Below are positions 61,777 to 64,000 of a DNA stretch of 64,000 bases, piece by piece (the stretch's first letter is position 1; every line of letters begins with the position of its first letter). Location of the stretch: contig NC_061862.1 in NCBI RefSeq assembly GCF_907164915.1, positions 138,313,520-138,377,519 on the forward strand, given 5' to 3'. Origin of the DNA: Impatiens glandulifera. Taxonomy: Eukaryota; Streptophyta; Magnoliopsida; Ericales; Balsaminaceae. The notes beneath the pieces were generated by a model. The model searched no databases and was not told the origin of the DNA. It saw nothing but the letters and a program-made list of their open reading frames with translations. A program made the position numbers and the translations under genes.

Positions 61777-62245
61777 AAAATTAACACGTTTTTGACATAT
61801 TTAACACGTTTTTGACATATTTAATATGTTCAACACGTTTAATATGTTTTACACATTTTTGGCACATTTTTGACATATTTAACACATTTTCACACGTTTA
61901 ACACGTTTTTCACGTTTCAGCACGTTTAACACGTTTATGACATTTTTAATACGTTTAACATATTTTTCACACATTTCAACAAGTATAACACGTTTTTCAC
62001 GTTTTTGGCACGTTTAACACGTTTTTCATGTTTTTGGCACGTTTAACACGTTTTTAACATATTTAACACGTTTAACGCGTTTAACATGTTTTTTACATTT
62101 TTGACATGTTTAACATGTTTTTCACACGTTTAACATGTTTTCACGTTTTTGACACGTTTAACACGTTTTTGGCATGTTTAACATGTTTTTTACACGTTTA
62201 CACATTTTTGGCATGTTTAACACATTTTTAATATGTTTAACATAA
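61777..62245. repeat. Left array of the CACGT-type motif
   Basis: Degenerate units of roughly 17-22 bases around AACACGTTTTTGACAT, with frequent CG-to-TG and CG-to-CA changes. Confidence 0.88.
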
Positions 62246-62432
62246 TTTTGATTTTTTGATATTATTTTAATATTTTAATTACTAAATTAGTTGAAGAAAT
62301 AATATGTGAGATTAATATAAATTATTTAAATAATATTTAAATCATTCATACTAAATAAAGTCTTGAATATGGTAAACCCTGTTAATTTTCAAAAATAAAT
62401 TAATTCATTAAACGGACCGAAAATATTAAATG

Positions 62433-63310
62433 TGTCATAAGTGTGTTAAATGTGCCAAAAACGTGTTAAACATGTCAAAACGTGTCAAACGTGCCAAAAA
62501 CGTAAAAAAATGTGTCAAAACATGTTAAAAATGTAAAAAAATGTATTAAATGTGTCAAAAACGTGAAAATGTTAAACGTGTGAAAAACGTGTTAAACGTG
62601 TCAAAAATATGATAAACGTGTTAAGAGTGTCAAAAATATGATAAACGCGTTTAATGTGTGTTAAACATGTTAAACGTGAAACGTGTTAAATATGTCAAAT
62701 ATGTTAAATATGCCAAAAATGTGTTAAAATATGAAAAACGTGCCAAAATGTGAAAAAAAAATGTCAAAATGTGTTAAACGTGTCAAAAACGTGAAAAAAC
62801 GTATCAAAATGTGTTAAACATGTCAAAAATGTAAAAACGTGTTAAACGTGTCAAAAATGTGTTAAACGTGTTAAACATGTTAAACATATAAAAACATGTT
62901 AAACGTACCAAAAACGTGAAAACATGTTAAACGTGTGAAAAATATGTTAAACGTATTAAAAAACATATTAAACGTGATATACGTGTTTAGTGTCTGAAAA
63001 TGTATTAAACATGTCAAAAATATGAAAAACGTATTAAACATGTCAAATGTGAAAAACGTGTTAAACCTACCAAAAATGTGTTAAATATGTCAAAAACATA
63101 AAAAACATGTTAAACGTGTCAAAAATGTACCAAAAACGTGTTAAACGTGTCAGAAACGTGAAAAACGTGTAAAAAAATGTGAAAAACAATTTAAACGTGT
63201 CAAAACGTGTTAAATGTGCCATAAACGTGTTAAAATATCAAAAACGTGTTAAACGTGTATCAATGTGTTAAGCGTGTTAAAAGGTATTAAACGTGTCAAA
63301 AACGTGTGAA
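62433..63310. repeat. Right array of the ACGTG-type motif (inverted)
   Basis: Units around GTCAAAAACGTGTTAAACGTG, the reverse complement of the left array and about twice as long. Decayed units continue to about 63420. Confidence 0.88.
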
Positions 63311-63651
63311 ATGAACTCAAATGAATTACATACATATTAAAACTAAAAACGTATTAAGCGAGTCAAAACATGTTAAATGAATAAAATATTTGTTAAATGA
63401 ATTAAAAACGTGTTGAATAAGTAAAAAAAATTAAAATTACAATTTCTACCTAAAAAAATCAGAATTGAGAACTATAAAATTACACTATATTGAATTCCAT
63501 TGAAATTCCAATTCCAATTCCAATTTTTAATATTAAAGTGTCTACAATCTGTCATAGAAAAAAGAACGAATGGATCTTGGACACCAAACATAAGAATTGG
63601 ACCTTCAATTCTAATTTCAATGTTAATTCCAGGCTTACCAAACATACCTTA

Positions 63652-64000
63652 AGGTTTAACACATTGCCTAATCATAGTAACGAGTAAAAAGCATGTGTCT
63701 TATGAATCTAATGAAGGTTTATTCATTTGAAATCATTCTTCCTTAATTTATAAATTAATATTTTAATAAAAAAATAAAATTAAGATTGATTTGAAGCTAG
63801 GAAGTCATTCAATAGTTTTTTTTAATTTTATTATCAATTTTAGTGTTATTTTATAGTTAAGCTTAGATATTAGTTTTTTTAGTTCTGAATTTAAGGAAGG
63901 GTCCATATTATAAAAACATTTGTAATCATGAAATAAATAAGTGAATATTATAATAATCTTAATTGAGATTTTATTAAAAATTATATTATGTTAATTTGAA
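63652..64000. other. Intergenic end of window
   Basis: AT-rich sequence; I see nothing in it. Confidence 0.5.

Larger units (their letters stand above)
61454..63648. mobile_element. Large foldback DNA element with opposed ACGTG arrays
   Basis: Termini GGATATGTTTGG and (reverse strand) GGTATGTTTGG are flanked by TTA at 61451-61453 and 63649-63651. Next to them lie GGAATT-type arrays in opposite orientation: long on the left (61464-61650), short on the right (63505-63525). Inside, 61777-62245 is an array of TTTAACACGTTTTTGACA-like units, and about 62433-63310 is its inverse (TGTCAAAAACGTGTTAAA-like). They are separated by a 190-bp unique spacer. No transposase is present. The TTA flank and GG termini suggest a non-autonomous Harbinger-like or foldback transposon; the family is inferred. 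Confidence 0.75.

Noticed and set aside
61777..63310. CRISPR-like or centromeric satellite array
   Set aside because: Units are degenerate, have no spacers, occur in two opposed orientations inside terminal repeats, and the host is a plant.

Overview
This window is nuclear DNA of a flowering plant, most likely a dicot. It is strongly AT-rich, its genes carry GT-AG introns, and it contains a plant mitochondrial 2-oxoglutarate dehydrogenase E1 gene, a plant-type QALGGH zinc-finger gene and many plant retrotransposons (Tnt1-type Copia, Gypsy-type LTRs, L1-like LINEs, MITEs). No species can be named from the sequence alone. I see no rRNA, tRNA, CRISPR array or organellar gene.

Three host genes are supported. 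(1) 13885-14409 (+): an intronless C2H2 zinc-finger repressor of the ZAT type, with two QALGGH fingers and an EAR motif. (2) 20372-26080 (-): an eight-exon gene for 2-oxoglutarate dehydrogenase E1; all splice phases close to a 1024-residue protein. (3) 43720-59770 (-): an eleven-exon gene for a ZFC3H1-like nuclear protein; phases close to about 1592 residues. The first acts in stress transcription, the second in the mitochondrial TCA cycle, the third probably in nuclear RNA surveillance. Nothing suggests that they are functionally linked.

The rest is mostly transposon debris with readable history. 0.5-1.35 kb: LINE ORF2 relic. 5.2-10.8 kb: decayed Tnt1-like Copia element on the minus strand, split by a 1.4-kb solo LTR with a clean 5-bp target duplication. 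16.8-17.0 kb: MITE with TTA duplication. 17.45-19.4 kb: LINE copy without ORF2. 28.65-30.26 kb: candidate solo LTR. About 31.2-33.1 kb: Copia 3' end. 33.57-41.15 kb: a long LINE of the same family as the 17-19 kb copy, flanked by a 9-bp duplication and split by a 1.5-kb solo LTR that carries a 49-bp minisatellite. 45.4-50.5 kb: the largest intron of the ZFC3H1-like gene, filled by a small two-LTR element, a Copia gag relic and duplicated repeat blocks. 60.0-60.7 kb: a 359-bp-period duplication. 61.45-63.65 kb: a large foldback element.

The best candidate for something unusual is the foldback element at 61454-63648. It has TTA flanks, GGATATGTTTGG-type termini, inverted GGAATT-type arrays, and inside them two long opposed arrays of a degenerate motif built around ACGTG/CACGT. 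Other points of note are the nested insertions with intact or CpG-decayed target duplications, and the two LINE copies that share ORF1 and an identical 18-base tail although one has no ORF2.
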